From Prauserella shujinwangii (GTDB lineage Bacteria > Actinomycetota > Actinomycetes > Mycobacteriales > Pseudonocardiaceae): a stretch of DNA of 64,000 nucleotides. The notes beneath the pieces are model-generated. The model was not told where the DNA came from, ran no database searches, and saw only the letters and a program-made list of their open reading frames with translations. Each line of letters starts with the position of its first letter. The first letter of the stretch is position 1. Where the stretch lies: contig NZ_PVNH01000005.1 of assembly GCF_003001955.1 (NCBI RefSeq), forward strand, positions 372,001 through 436,000. The letters run 5' to 3'. Position numbers and translations under genes: made by a program. Below, in pieces: positions 25,670-33,347 of this stretch.

Positions 25670-26370
25670 GAGACTCCCTTCTTCCTGGACTTGAGCAGGG
25701 AACCGGCGCCGACGCCGAGGCCGAGCGCACCCACGACCAGTCCGGCTCCGCCGAGCCAGCGTGCGGTGTCGTCGCTCGCGCCGGCCTCCTCGGTACCACC
25801 GGCCGCGGTGTTCTCGGTGTCGGCCGTGGTCGAGTGCGCACCGTGGCCGCCGGACGCGGCGGCGAGCTCGACGACCGGGGCGGGGTGTTCCGGCTCCTCG
25901 CCGCCGTCCGTGGGTGGCTGGTCCCAGCGCACGACCTTCCCGCTGGAGTAGGTCTGCGCCGCGGGCAGCACCAGCGTGTCCACGTTCTCGGGGAGCTTGC
26001 CGAGGGTGAACGGGAACTCCTCGTACGAGGTGGAGCCCGCGGCGATCTCGTTGCCCGGCCGCGCGGTCCACGTGATCTTGGTGACCACGTCCTGTTTGGT
26101 CACCTCCGCGGTCCAGCCGGGGACCGGCTTGGTGCGGGCCGAGCTGATCTCGTACTGCGCGGGGATGGTCACCTCGAGCTTCGTGGTGCCCGCGTCCTGT
26201 TCCTCGTTCGGCACGCGCAGCACGATGGCGCCGTAGCCGCCCTGCTCCGGCGTCTCGCCGTACACGTTCGCTGTCACGTGCGCCGAGGCGGTGCCCGCGG
26301 CGAGCAGGCCGGTGAGCCCCGCGGCTCCCGTCAGGACGGCAGCGCGCAGCAAGTATCGATTTGTCGACAT
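25666..26370 (-). CDS. YcnI-family (DUF1775) copper-binding membrane protein
   Basis: 234 residues. Signal peptide 1-30, mature N-terminal His31 (HVTANVYGETPEQGGYGAI), the YcnI signature that binds Cu(II) by a His brace plus a Trp. The domain runs to about residue 160; a Glu/Gly/His-rich linker (GGHGAHSTTAD) precedes a C-terminal transmembrane helix and KSRKKG. Its ribosome site AGGAG lies in one arm of the hairpin at 26381-26426. Second gene of the copper operon. Confidence 0.88.
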   Translation of the reverse strand: MSTNRYLLRAAVLTGAAGLTGLLAAGTASAHVTANVYGETPEQGGYGAIVLRVPNEEQDAGTTKLEVTIPAQYEISSARTKPVPGWTAEVTKQDVVTKITWTARPGNEIAAGSTSYEEFPFTLGKLPENVDTLVLPAAQTYSSGKVVRWDQPPTDGGEEPEHPAPVVELAAASGGHGAHSTTADTENTAAGGTEEAGASDDTARWLGGAGLVVGALGLGVGAGSLLKSRKKGVS

Positions 26371-26380
26371 GAAAATGAGT

Positions 26381-26426
26381 CTCCTGAACTCTGGTTTCGG
26401 GGAAGGGGGTGTGCCGGGTTCAGGAG
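26381..26426 (-). promoter_or_regulatory. Hairpin sequestering the ycnI ribosome site, overlapping the upstream stop codon
   Basis: On the minus-strand mRNA CTCCTGAAC (26426-26418), containing the TGA stop of the membrane-protein gene, pairs perfectly with GTTCAGGAG (26389-26381), containing the AGGAG of the YcnI gene. The loop is 28 nt. A ribosome finishing the first gene would open the stem, so this looks like a translational-coupling switch. Confidence 0.65.
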
Positions 26427-26962
26427 AGGAGCGGCGGCCCCCTGCGGCCGTTGACCCGCCGCAGCAGGACCTCGACGAAGTACGGGCCGCCCGTCGGGCG
26501 CACCACGGCGCGGACCGGTGTGCCCGCCGGGATCGGCGCCGGTTTCCACGACACCGGCAGCAGGAGGTACAGCGACGCGACCGCGGCGGCGAGCATCGAC
26601 TCCGCGTGCACGAGCACCAGCGCGGTGAGCATCGTGGCCACCCCGTGGGTGACCGGCATCGCGAGGCCGTGGCCGACGCCACCGTCGTGTGCGGTGAGGC
26701 CCGCGAGGACCCAGTGCGTGGTGAGCTGCGCGCCGCCGAGGACGAGCAGCCTGCCCTGCACCCCGCGGGCGATGTCGGCCAGGGCGGCCGCGACCCACCC
26801 GATGACGATCGCGAGCGTCAGCGTGAGCGCCAGGTGCGGCATCGTGCCGTCGGCGAGCGCGTGGGCGGCGACCGCCAGTGTGGCCGAGCTGACAGCGAGC
26901 AGCGTGCCGCGTGCCGGGCGGGATGCCCCGCGCTGGTGCGAACGCCTGCTCACGCGCCCCAC
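26420..26962 (-). CDS. Polytopic membrane protein heading the copper operon
   Basis: 180 residues with about four or five predicted membrane helices (LLAVSSATLAVAAHALADG, LALTLTLAIVIGWVAAAL, a central ATMLTALVLVHAESMLAAAV region). Several in-membrane His residues and a Met/His pair (GTMPHLAL) are visible, suggestive of metal handling. The C-terminus ends KRR-like with RVNGRRGPPLLS. I recognise no family. Position as first gene of the YcnI-CopC-CopD unit suggests a copper role, which is inference. Confidence 0.65.
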   Translation of the reverse strand: MGRVSRRSHQRGASRPARGTLLAVSSATLAVAAHALADGTMPHLALTLTLAIVIGWVAAALADIARGVQGRLLVLGGAQLTTHWVLAGLTAHDGGVGHGLAMPVTHGVATMLTALVLVHAESMLAAAVASLYLLLPVSWKPAPIPAGTPVRAVVRPTGGPYFVEVLLRRVNGRRGPPLLS

Positions 26963-27022
26963 AGTAGGGGAAACCCGGAAGGCCGTTCGAGCGCCGGGGT
27001 GGGGACTCGGCGCGGACGTGAG

Positions 27023-27049
27023 GTTGCCGTTTGGCCGAAGATCGGCAAC
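27023..27049. promoter_or_regulatory. Inverted repeat GTTGCCG-N13-CGGCAAC upstream of the osmoprotectant operon
   Basis: A perfect 7-bp inverted repeat in the divergent gap, just before a TGTATG box (27050-27055) that may be a -10 element. It is a candidate operator for the ABC operon or the divergent copper operon. Confidence 0.45.
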
Positions 27050-27093
27050 TGTATGTGCACCTTTGACGGGTGAACGACACCGAACGGGTGATC

Positions 27094-27741
27094 ATGAGCT
27101 TGTTCGACTACGTGGTGGACCGGTGGGAGCGGCTGTCGCTCTCCGCCTGGTTGCACGTGAGCGAGGTGGTGCAGGCCACACTGCTCGCGGCGGTCGTCGG
27201 CGTCCTGATCGGAGTCGCCGTCTACCGCAGTCCCGCGGGTTCCGCGGTGGCGACCGCGCTGGCGAGCACGATCCTCACGATTCCCTCGTTCGCCCTGCTC
27301 GGCCTGCTGATCCCGGTGTTCGGGCTGGGCGCCACCCCGAGTGTCATCGCGCTCGTGTTGTACGCGCTGTTGCCGATCACCCGGAACACGATCGTCGGGC
27401 TGTCCGGGGTGGACCCGGCCGTCCGCGACGCGGCCCGCGGCATCGGGATGAGCAGGCTGTCGGTGCTGACCAGGGTGGAACTGCGGCTGGCCTGGCCCGC
27501 GATCCTCGCCGGGATGCGGGTGGCGACGCAGATGCTCATGGGCATCGCCGTCATCGCCGCGTACGCCAAGGGGCCCGGCCTCGGCGGGGAGGTCTTCTCC
27601 GGCCTGACCAGGGCGGGCAGCGCGAACGCGACCAACCAGGCGCTGGCGGGCACGCTCGGCGTCGTGATCCTGGCCCTGCTGCTGGAGGCGGGCTACTTCG
27701 TCCTCGCTCGGCTCACCGTCTCGAGGGGTATCCGTGGCTGA
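27094..27741 (+). CDS. Osmoprotectant ABC transporter permease (OpuCB/YehW-like)
   Basis: 215 residues, about five or six helices, with the permease-ATPase interaction loop GLSGVDPAVRDAARGIGMSR (EAA motif) typical of betaine/proline/choline importers. Start ATG 27094 gives the usual MSLFDYVVDRW N terminus; GTG 27070 would add eight residues and neither has a strong ribosome site. First gene of the permease-ATPase-permease-binding protein operon; overlaps the ATPase gene by 8 nt. Confidence 0.87.
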   Translation: MSLFDYVVDRWERLSLSAWLHVSEVVQATLLAAVVGVLIGVAVYRSPAGSAVATALASTILTIPSFALLGLLIPVFGLGATPSVIALVLYALLPITRNTIVGLSGVDPAVRDAARGIGMSRLSVLTRVELRLAWPAILAGMRVATQMLMGIAVIAAYAKGPGLGGEVFSGLTRAGSANATNQALAGTLGVVILALLLEAGYFVLARLTVSRGIRG

Positions 27742-28915
27742 TTCCGACAACGTCAGCGGTGTCGAGATCCAACTCGACCAGGTCACCAAGCGCTACCCGG
27801 GCAGCCGCGAACCGGCCGTGCGCGACGTCAGCATGACGATCCCCGCCGGCAAGATCGTGATCCTGGTCGGACCCTCCGGGTGCGGCAAGACCACGACGAT
27901 GCGGATGATCAACCGGCTGATCGAGCCGACGTCCGGCACGATCACGATCGGCGGTGAGGACGCGCTCCGGCTCGACCCGGACACGCTGCGCCGCAAGATC
28001 GGCTACGCGATCCAGCAGGCCGGGCTCTTCCCGCACTTCACGGTGGCGCAGAACATCGCCGTGGTCCCCGGGCTGCTCGGCTGGAACCGGAGCCGGATCC
28101 GCGAGCGGGTGGACGAGATGATGGATCTCGTCGGCCTGGAGCCCGCCGACTACCGCGACCGTTACCCGCGCCAGCTCTCCGGCGGCCAGCAGCAGCGCGT
28201 CGGCGTGGCCCGCGCGCTCGCGGCCGACCCTCCGGTGCTGCTGATGGACGAGCCGTTCGGCGCCGTGGACCCGATCACGCGCGGCAACCTGCAGGACGAG
28301 CTGCTGCGGCTGCAGACGGAGCTGCGCAAGACGATCGTGTTCGTCACCCACGACTTCGACGAGGCCGTCAAGCTCGGCGACAAGATCGCGGTGCTCGGCG
28401 ACCAGTCGGCGATCCTGCAGTACGACACCCCCGAGGCGATCCTGGCCAACCCGGCCGACGACACCGTGGCGGGCTTCGTCGGCGCGGGGGCGTCGCTGAA
28501 GCAGCTCACGTTGCTGCGCGTGCGCGACGTCGAGTACCCGGACATCGCGCTCACCGCCGTGGAGACCCGGGACTCGCCCGGCGCGCTGCGGCAGCGGATG
28601 ACCGAGCAGGGCCGCACCTACGCGCTGCTGCTCGACGAGCGGGGGCGGCCGAAGCGCTGGGTGCACGTGCGGGACCTGTCCTCCGCGACCTCCCTGACGT
28701 CCGTGGGCAGGCCGGTCGGCGACGTGGTCAGCACGCAGTCGACCCTGCAGGACGCGCTGGAGGCGATCATCGCCGAGGGCGGCAACGCCGTTGTCACCGG
28801 CTCGCGCGGCGAGTACGTCGGCATGGTCGACATCCGTACGGTGACCGACGCCGTCCAGCAACTCCGCGAGGAGCACGGTGACGCCCCCGAGCCGACGGGG
28901 AGCGCCGCATCGTGA
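27734..28915 (+). CDS. Osmoprotectant ABC transporter ATP-binding protein (OpuCA-like)
   Basis: 393 residues. Walker A GPSGCGKTT, signature LSGGQQQRVGVARALA, Walker B VLLMDEPFGAVD and switch His in FVTHDFDEA are intact. The C-terminal 130 residues contain tandem CBS motifs (from about VETRDSPGAL through EYVGMVDIRTVTD), the ionic-strength-sensing module of OpuA/OpuC ATPases. GTG start, overlapped with both neighbours, so translationally coupled. Confidence 0.92.
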   Translation: MADSDNVSGVEIQLDQVTKRYPGSREPAVRDVSMTIPAGKIVILVGPSGCGKTTTMRMINRLIEPTSGTITIGGEDALRLDPDTLRRKIGYAIQQAGLFPHFTVAQNIAVVPGLLGWNRSRIRERVDEMMDLVGLEPADYRDRYPRQLSGGQQQRVGVARALAADPPVLLMDEPFGAVDPITRGNLQDELLRLQTELRKTIVFVTHDFDEAVKLGDKIAVLGDQSAILQYDTPEAILANPADDTVAGFVGAGASLKQLTLLRVRDVEYPDIALTAVETRDSPGALRQRMTEQGRTYALLLDERGRPKRWVHVRDLSSATSLTSVGRPVGDVVSTQSTLQDALEAIIAEGGNAVVTGSRGEYVGMVDIRTVTDAVQQLREEHGDAPEPTGSAAS

Positions 28916-29691
28916 GCGCCGCGACGGACGTCCGGGCCTTCTCCACCGAGTCGGGTTCGCGCCGCGCCGAGCGCGTCCGGCTGCTGGCCCAGCCCGCCGC
29001 GGTGGTCGTGCTCGTCGGTTCGGTGCTGACCTGGGCCTTCGCCAGGGACAACGACGAGATCGAGGCGCAGTCGATCAACGCGGCGACGCTGCTGACGAAG
29101 ACGTGGGAGCACGTGGTGATCACGTTCGTCGTCGCGGCCGTCGTCGCCGGGGTCGCGGTGCCGCTGGGCATCGTGCTGACCCGGCCGTGGGCCCGACCGG
29201 CCGCACCGCTGTTCATCGCCGTCGCCAACATCGGGCAGGCGGCGCCCGCGCTCGGCGTGCTCGTGCTGTTCTTCCTGTGGACGGAGTGGGAGGGGCTGTG
29301 GGCGGCGGCGCTGCCGATCGCGTTCTACTCCCTGCTGCCCGTGCTGCGGAACACGATCACCGGCATCCGGTCGGTCGATCCGGCGCTCGTCGACGCGGGC
29401 CGCGGCATCGGGATGTCGGCGTTCGGTGTGCTGCTCCGCGTCGAGCTGCCGCTCGCGGTCCCGATGGTGCTGGCCGGGCTGCGCACGTCGCTCGTGCTCG
29501 CCGTGGGCACCGCGACGCTGGCGTTCTTCGTCAACGGCGGCGGCCTCGGCGAGCTGGTGGACACGGGCTACAAGCTCAACCGCGTGCCGGTGCTGGTGGT
29601 CGGTGCCGTGCTGGCGGTGGGGCTGGCGCTGCTCGTCGACTGGATCGGTGCGGTGCTGGAGGAGTACCTCGGACCGAGGGGGCTGTCATGA
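28912..29691 (+). CDS. Osmoprotectant ABC transporter permease (OpuCD/YehY-like)
   Basis: 259 residues. A cytoplasmic N terminus of about 20 residues is followed by six helices and the EAA loop IRSVDPALVDAGRGIGMS. Second permease of the heterodimer with the product of 27094-27741, with which it shares GNTI/RNTITGI motifs. GTG start overlaps the ATPase stop by 4 nt and its own stop overlaps the binding-protein ATG by 4 nt. Confidence 0.88.
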   Translation: MSAATDVRAFSTESGSRRAERVRLLAQPAAVVVLVGSVLTWAFARDNDEIEAQSINAATLLTKTWEHVVITFVVAAVVAGVAVPLGIVLTRPWARPAAPLFIAVANIGQAAPALGVLVLFFLWTEWEGLWAAALPIAFYSLLPVLRNTITGIRSVDPALVDAGRGIGMSAFGVLLRVELPLAVPMVLAGLRTSLVLAVGTATLAFFVNGGGLGELVDTGYKLNRVPVLVVGAVLAVGLALLVDWIGAVLEEYLGPRGLS

Positions 29692-30668
29692 GGCGCCGGA
29701 TCGGCGCGGTGCTCGGGGTAGCGCTGGTGGCGATGTCCACCGCGGCGTGCGGGCTGAACGTCAACGCCGCACTCCCGTTCGACGTCCGGCCGGGGTCGAT
29801 CCGGCACGTGCCCGAGCTGGAGGGCGTCGACGTGACGGTCGGCTCGAAGGACTTCACCGAGCAGATCATCCTCGGCTACATCGCGGAGCTGGCGCTGGAG
29901 GCGGCCGGGGCGAACGCGATCGACCTGACCAACATCAACGGGTCGAACAGTTCCCGGTACGCGCTGCTCGACGGGCAGATCGACCTGCAGTGGGAGTACA
30001 CCGGGACCGGCTGGCTGTCCTACCTCGGCTACGACGAGCCGATCGCGAGCGAGCGGGCACAGTACGAGGCCGTGCGCGAGGCCGACCTGCGGCGCAACGG
30101 CGTGGTGTGGCTGCCGTACTCCGAGCTGAACAACACCTACGCCTTCGCCACCACCGAGGAGTACGCGGACGAACACGGCCTGGAGACCACGACGGACATG
30201 ACGAACTTCCTGAAGAAGAACCCGCGGGAAGCCGTGTTCTGCGTGGAGACCGAGTTCGCGAGCCGCCCGGACGGCATGCCCGGCGTGCGCGCGACCTACG
30301 GCTTCCCGGTGACCACGACGAAGACGTTCGGCACGGGCGCGATCTACACCGCGATCGACACGGGCACCTGCAACTTCGGCGAGGTGTTCACCACCGACGG
30401 CCGGATCGCCGGGCTGGGCCTGCGGGTGCTGGAGGACGACAAGCGGTTCTTCCCGCAGTACAACGCCTGCGTCACGCTGCGCCAGGAGTTCCTGGAAGCT
30501 CACCCGGCCATCCGGGAGGTTCTGGCGCCGGTCTCCGCCGCGCTGGACAACGAGCAGATGATCGAGCTGAACAAGCAGGTCGACGTCGACGGGAGGGACC
30601 CGGCCAAGGTGGCCCGGGACTGGATGGTGGAGCGGGGGTTCATCACCGTGCCCGACGCCGCGAGCTGA
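29688..30668 (+). CDS. Osmoprotectant ABC transporter substrate-binding lipoprotein (OpuCC/YehZ-like)
   Basis: 326 residues. Lipoprotein signal with lipobox STAAC, Cys21 as lipidation site. The binding domain shows VTVGSKDFTEQIILGYIAEL, LTNINGSNSSRYALLDGQIDLQWEYTGTGW-type QAT-family sequence (quoted in parts), and VTTTKTFGTGAIYTAI. Aromatic-cage residues for quaternary amines are expected but cannot be assigned. Last gene of the operon; its 3' end overlaps the convergent MOSC gene by 26 nt. Confidence 0.88.
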   Translation: MRRRIGAVLGVALVAMSTAACGLNVNAALPFDVRPGSIRHVPELEGVDVTVGSKDFTEQIILGYIAELALEAAGANAIDLTNINGSNSSRYALLDGQIDLQWEYTGTGWLSYLGYDEPIASERAQYEAVREADLRRNGVVWLPYSELNNTYAFATTEEYADEHGLETTTDMTNFLKKNPREAVFCVETEFASRPDGMPGVRATYGFPVTTTKTFGTGAIYTAIDTGTCNFGEVFTTDGRIAGLGLRVLEDDKRFFPQYNACVTLRQEFLEAHPAIREVLAPVSAALDNEQMIELNKQVDVDGRDPAKVARDWMVERGFITVPDAAS

Positions 30669-31302
30669 CCGGCCGCAGCTGGACCTCGTCGCCGAGCCGC
30701 ACGACGCCGGGCCGGACGACCCAGCAGTTGAGCGCCAGTTCGTTGCCGAACCGGCGCCGGAGCCTGCGGAACACGTCGAGGTCCTGCTCACCGGTGTCCG
30801 GGTCGATCGTGGTGACGACGCAGCGCTGCCGGGGCGAGTCGACCCCGATCACCGCCTCGCCAATGACGAGCTCGTGCCCCGGCCACGACGCCTCCGCGTC
30901 GGCGGGCACGCCACCGATCAGCAGGTTGGGCCGCAGCCTGCGGATGTCGGACCCGAACTCGGCCACCGCGCCGTCGGTGGCGACGAGCAGGTTCAGCACG
31001 TCGAAGCGTTCCGGGCCCCGGTAGCCGACCAGCCGGGCGTCCGGGCCCGCGGCGGCGCGCACGATCTCGGTCGCTTCCGGGCTGTCCCACGGCTTGCCCG
31101 CGACCAGCGGCGTGCCGTCCGGGCCGGTGGCCGCGGGCACCGTGAGCAGGCCGTGCCTGGTGCGGCCGGTGAGCAGGCCGGTCGCACCGGCGACGTGGAC
31201 GATCCGGTCGCCCTCGATGCCGTCGCCGGTCAGCCGAGCCGTGTCGAGCGGCTCACCGGCGAGTGATTTCACGGGGTAACGCCAGAGACCGGCGATGTGC
31301 AT
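30643..31302 (-). CDS. MOSC-domain protein with MOSC_N beta barrel
   Basis: 219 residues. MOSC_N spans residues 1-75 (WRYPVKSLAGEPL), MOSC residues 90-215 with RLRPNLLIGG (122-131) and the conserved Cys161 in SPRQRCVVTTIDP, the position that accepts molybdenum cofactor sulfur or binds Moco in mARC/YcbX proteins. Probably reduces N-hydroxylated compounds or handles Moco sulfur. ATG 31302 is chosen over longer frames because it starts the domain. It overlaps the convergent transporter gene. Confidence 0.85.
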   Translation of the reverse strand: MHIAGLWRYPVKSLAGEPLDTARLTGDGIEGDRIVHVAGATGLLTGRTRHGLLTVPAATGPDGTPLVAGKPWDSPEATEIVRAAAGPDARLVGYRGPERFDVLNLLVATDGAVAEFGSDIRRLRPNLLIGGVPADAEASWPGHELVIGEAVIGVDSPRQRCVVTTIDPDTGEQDLDVFRRLRRRFGNELALNCWVVRPGVVRLGDEVQLRPVSSRRRAR

Positions 31303-31322
31303 GGGTTCGCTCCCGAGTCGGT

Positions 31323-31533
31323 TCAGGCGGTGACGGCCGGGAAGTCGATGTCGACGTCCACCGCCTTGTTGACGTAGTTGGAGCACGTTGAACGCGACGT
31401 GGATCGCCGCCGTCTTCGGGTCGCCCGCGTCGGCCCTGCGCGCGGCGGCGATGTCGGCCTCGTCGAGGTGGGCGACGTGCCGGTGGCGGGGTCGACGAGC
31501 GGCAGGTGCGCCACGACGGCTTCCTCCAGCGTT
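31323..31533 (-). pseudogene. Frameshifted remnant of a carboxymuconolactone decarboxylase family gene
   Basis: Read across frames on the minus strand the piece gives AVVAHLPLVDPATGT, then HLDEADIAAARRADAGDPKT and AAIHVAFNV, then NYVNKAVDVDIDFPAVTA and a stop: the C-terminal 70 residues of an AhpD/CMD-like protein. One frame change lies near 31475, the second near 31384, where two bases seem missing between AFNV and NYVN. No upstream remainder of the gene is present. Confidence 0.7.
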
Positions 31534-31534
31534 G

Positions 31535-31592
31535 TCTAACGGAAGTCGGGACTTGTTTCCGTTAGGACACTAGCCGTCTTCTCTAACGGAAG
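31535..31592. promoter_or_regulatory. Three CTAACGGAA boxes upstream of the CGNR regulator
   Basis: TCTAACGGAAG occurs at 31535-31545 and 31582-31592 in direct orientation, and TTCCGTTAG at 31557-31565 inverted. The region then runs into GTTAGCGTTAG (31602-31612) at the predicted promoter. TAGCGT (31604-31609) lies 6 nt before the GTG at 31616, a leaderless arrangement. The boxes are probable binding sites for the CGNR protein itself. Confidence 0.6.
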
Positions 31593-31615
31593 CAACAAAG
31601 TGTTAGCGTTAGAAG

Positions 31616-32209
31616 GTGAGCACGATGCTGGTGCTGCCCGGCGAGCCGTTGCCGGTCCGGCTGATGAACACCCGCTGGGCCGACCGGCACGGTGTGCACG
31701 ACGTGCTGGCCACCGAGGACGGCCTGCGGGACTGGCTCGTCGCCACGGGCCAGGCGGAGGGCGGCCCCACGCCCGGCGGCGAGGACCTCGACCGGTTCCG
31801 CGCGTTGCGGGACGCGCTGCGGAGCCTCGCCGCGCTGAGCACGGGAGACACCCGCCCCGCCGCCACCATGGCCGCTGCCGACATCGACGGGGCGGTCGCG
31901 GAGGTCAACGCCGCCGTGGCACGGGCGGTCACCTGGCCGCGGCTGATCCACCGCGCAGGCGCCCTCGACCGGTCGACCGGATGCAGCGGGGGTCCGGCGG
32001 AGCGGGCGCTGTCCGGCATCGCGCGGGAGGCCGTCGACCTCCTCACCGACCCGGAGCGACGGCTGCGCGCCTGCTATGCGCCCGGCTGCGTGCTGTACTT
32101 CGTCAAGGACCACCCACGCCGGGAGTGGTGCTCGACCGCGTGCGGCAACCGCGCCAGGGTCGCGCGTCACTACGAGCGGCACCGCAAGCGCTCCGCCGAC
32201 GAGCAGTGA
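31616..32209 (+). CDS. CGNR zinc-finger / ABATE-domain regulator
   Basis: 197 residues. The N-terminal ABATE domain (putative stress-induced transcription regulator module) is followed by the C-terminal CGNR zinc finger: C153-x4-C158 (CYAPGC) and C172-x3-C176 in WCSTACGNRARVARHYERHR, where the last helix is likely DNA-contacting. GTG 31616 is at the predicted transcription start; ATG 31625 is an alternative. Three repeated boxes just upstream suggest autoregulation. The pseudogene next door may be the lost target. Confidence 0.87.
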   Translation: MSTMLVLPGEPLPVRLMNTRWADRHGVHDVLATEDGLRDWLVATGQAEGGPTPGGEDLDRFRALRDALRSLAALSTGDTRPAATMAAADIDGAVAEVNAAVARAVTWPRLIHRAGALDRSTGCSGGPAERALSGIAREAVDLLTDPERRLRACYAPGCVLYFVKDHPRREWCSTACGNRARVARHYERHRKRSADEQ

Positions 32210-32250
32210 ATGGCACATCGCCTGCGCTCGACGCCGGGAACGTGCCATTC
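32208..32250 (+). terminator. Hairpin after the CGNR gene
   Basis: GAATGGCAC (32208-32216), overlapping the stop codon, and GTGCCATTC (32242-32250) form a perfect 9-bp stem with a 25-nt loop. No T-run follows. Confidence 0.5.
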
Positions 32251-32282
32251 CCTGCCGGCCCGGATGCTGCGATGATGAGTCC

Positions 32283-32378
32283 ATGCCTGCTGTCTGGGAC
32301 CGCTTCGGTGTCGTCGCCCTGCTGCTGCGTCGCGGCCGCCTCGGCTCCCCGCCGGGGCAGGGCGATTCGACGCCCTGA
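32283..32378 (+). CDS. Possible 31-residue leaderless leader peptide before tauD-like gene
   Basis: ATG 32283 is preceded by GATGAT (32271-32276) at exactly the 6-nt leaderless distance and by no ribosome site. It encodes 31 residues (MPAVWDRFGVVALLLRRGR, then LGSPPGQGDSTP) and stops 26 nt before the dioxygenase ATG. Short leaderless reading frames before sulfur or amino-acid genes act as attenuating leaders in actinobacteria. No diagnostic run of one amino acid is present except LLL-RR, so a role is only suggested. Confidence 0.4.
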   Translation: MPAVWDRFGVVALLLRRGRLGSPPGQGDSTP

Positions 32379-32404
32379 GTCCACGACAGCGAGGAAGTAT
32401 TCAC

Positions 32405-33337
32405 ATGACCGTCGAAACGTCCGAGCGGTTCACCCTGCGCGCGGCACGAGTGCCCGCCGACGGGATCCTGGAGGGCACCCGCGTGCTGCGGAGGCTCCCC
32501 GAAGGCGTCGAACCCCGGCCCTACGAGCTGTTCGACCTGCGCCCGCTCGGCCGGGTGATCGGTGCCGAGATCCGCGGCGTCGACCTCGCCGAACCGCTGC
32601 GGCCGGAACTGCGGGCCGAGCTGAACCGCGCGCTGCTGGAGTGGAAGGTCCTCTTCTTCCGCGACCAGGACATCACGTCGGAGCAGCAGCGCGCGTTCGC
32701 CCGCAACTGGGGCGAGCTGGAGACCAACCCGTTCATCCCCGCCGGGGACACGGCGGAGGTCACCAGGTTCACGCGGGACGCCACCATGCCCGCCTTCGAG
32801 AACATCTGGCACACCGACGTGACCTTCCGGCCGAACCCGGCGCTCGGGTCGGTGCTGCGGCTGGTGTGCGTGCCGCCGGTCGGCGGCGACACGATGTGGG
32901 CCGACATGGCCGCCGCGTACGACAACCTGCCGGAGGAGATCAAGCGCCGCATCGAAGGGCTCCGTGCCGTGCACGACTTCGTGCCCGGCTTCGCGCGGTT
33001 CTCCGATCACGGCGAGCTCGCGCGCAGGCAGGCCGAGTTCCCGCCGGTGGAGCATCCGGTGGTGCGCACGCATCCGGAGACGGGCAGGCGCACGCTGTTC
33101 GTCAACCAGGCGTTCACGACGCACATCGTCGGGCTGGACCGGGCGGAGAGCGACCGGCTGCTGCACCTGCTGTTCACGCAGGCGCACGTGCCGGAGTACC
33201 AGGTGCGGTTCACGTGGACGGAGAACGCCGTGGCGTTCTGGGACAACCGCGCGACCCAGCACTACGCGGTGAACGACTACGCGCCGGAGATCAGGATCGC
33301 CGAACGCGTGGCGATCGCGGGCGACCGCCCGTACTGA
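32405..33337 (+). CDS. TauD/TfdA-type 2-oxoglutarate- and Fe(II)-dependent dioxygenase
   Basis: 310 residues of the double-stranded beta-helix family. The iron triad is visible as H136-x-D138 (IWHTDVTF) and H286 (ATQHYAVND), with the 2-oxoglutarate Arg at R297 or R301 (EIRIAERV). N-terminal PLGRVIGAEIRGVDLAEPL and VLFFRDQDIT are TauD hallmarks. Taurine or another alkyl sulfonate, or a related herbicide-like acid, could be the substrate; no transporter genes are adjacent, so this stays open. Ribosome site GAGGAAG lies about 8 nt upstream. Confidence 0.87.
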   Translation: MTVETSERFTLRAARVPADGILEGTRVLRRLPEGVEPRPYELFDLRPLGRVIGAEIRGVDLAEPLRPELRAELNRALLEWKVLFFRDQDITSEQQRAFARNWGELETNPFIPAGDTAEVTRFTRDATMPAFENIWHTDVTFRPNPALGSVLRLVCVPPVGGDTMWADMAAAYDNLPEEIKRRIEGLRAVHDFVPGFARFSDHGELARRQAEFPPVEHPVVRTHPETGRRTLFVNQAFTTHIVGLDRAESDRLLHLLFTQAHVPEYQVRFTWTENAVAFWDNRATQHYAVNDYAPEIRIAERVAIAGDRPY

Positions 33338-33347
33338 TCCACACAGG

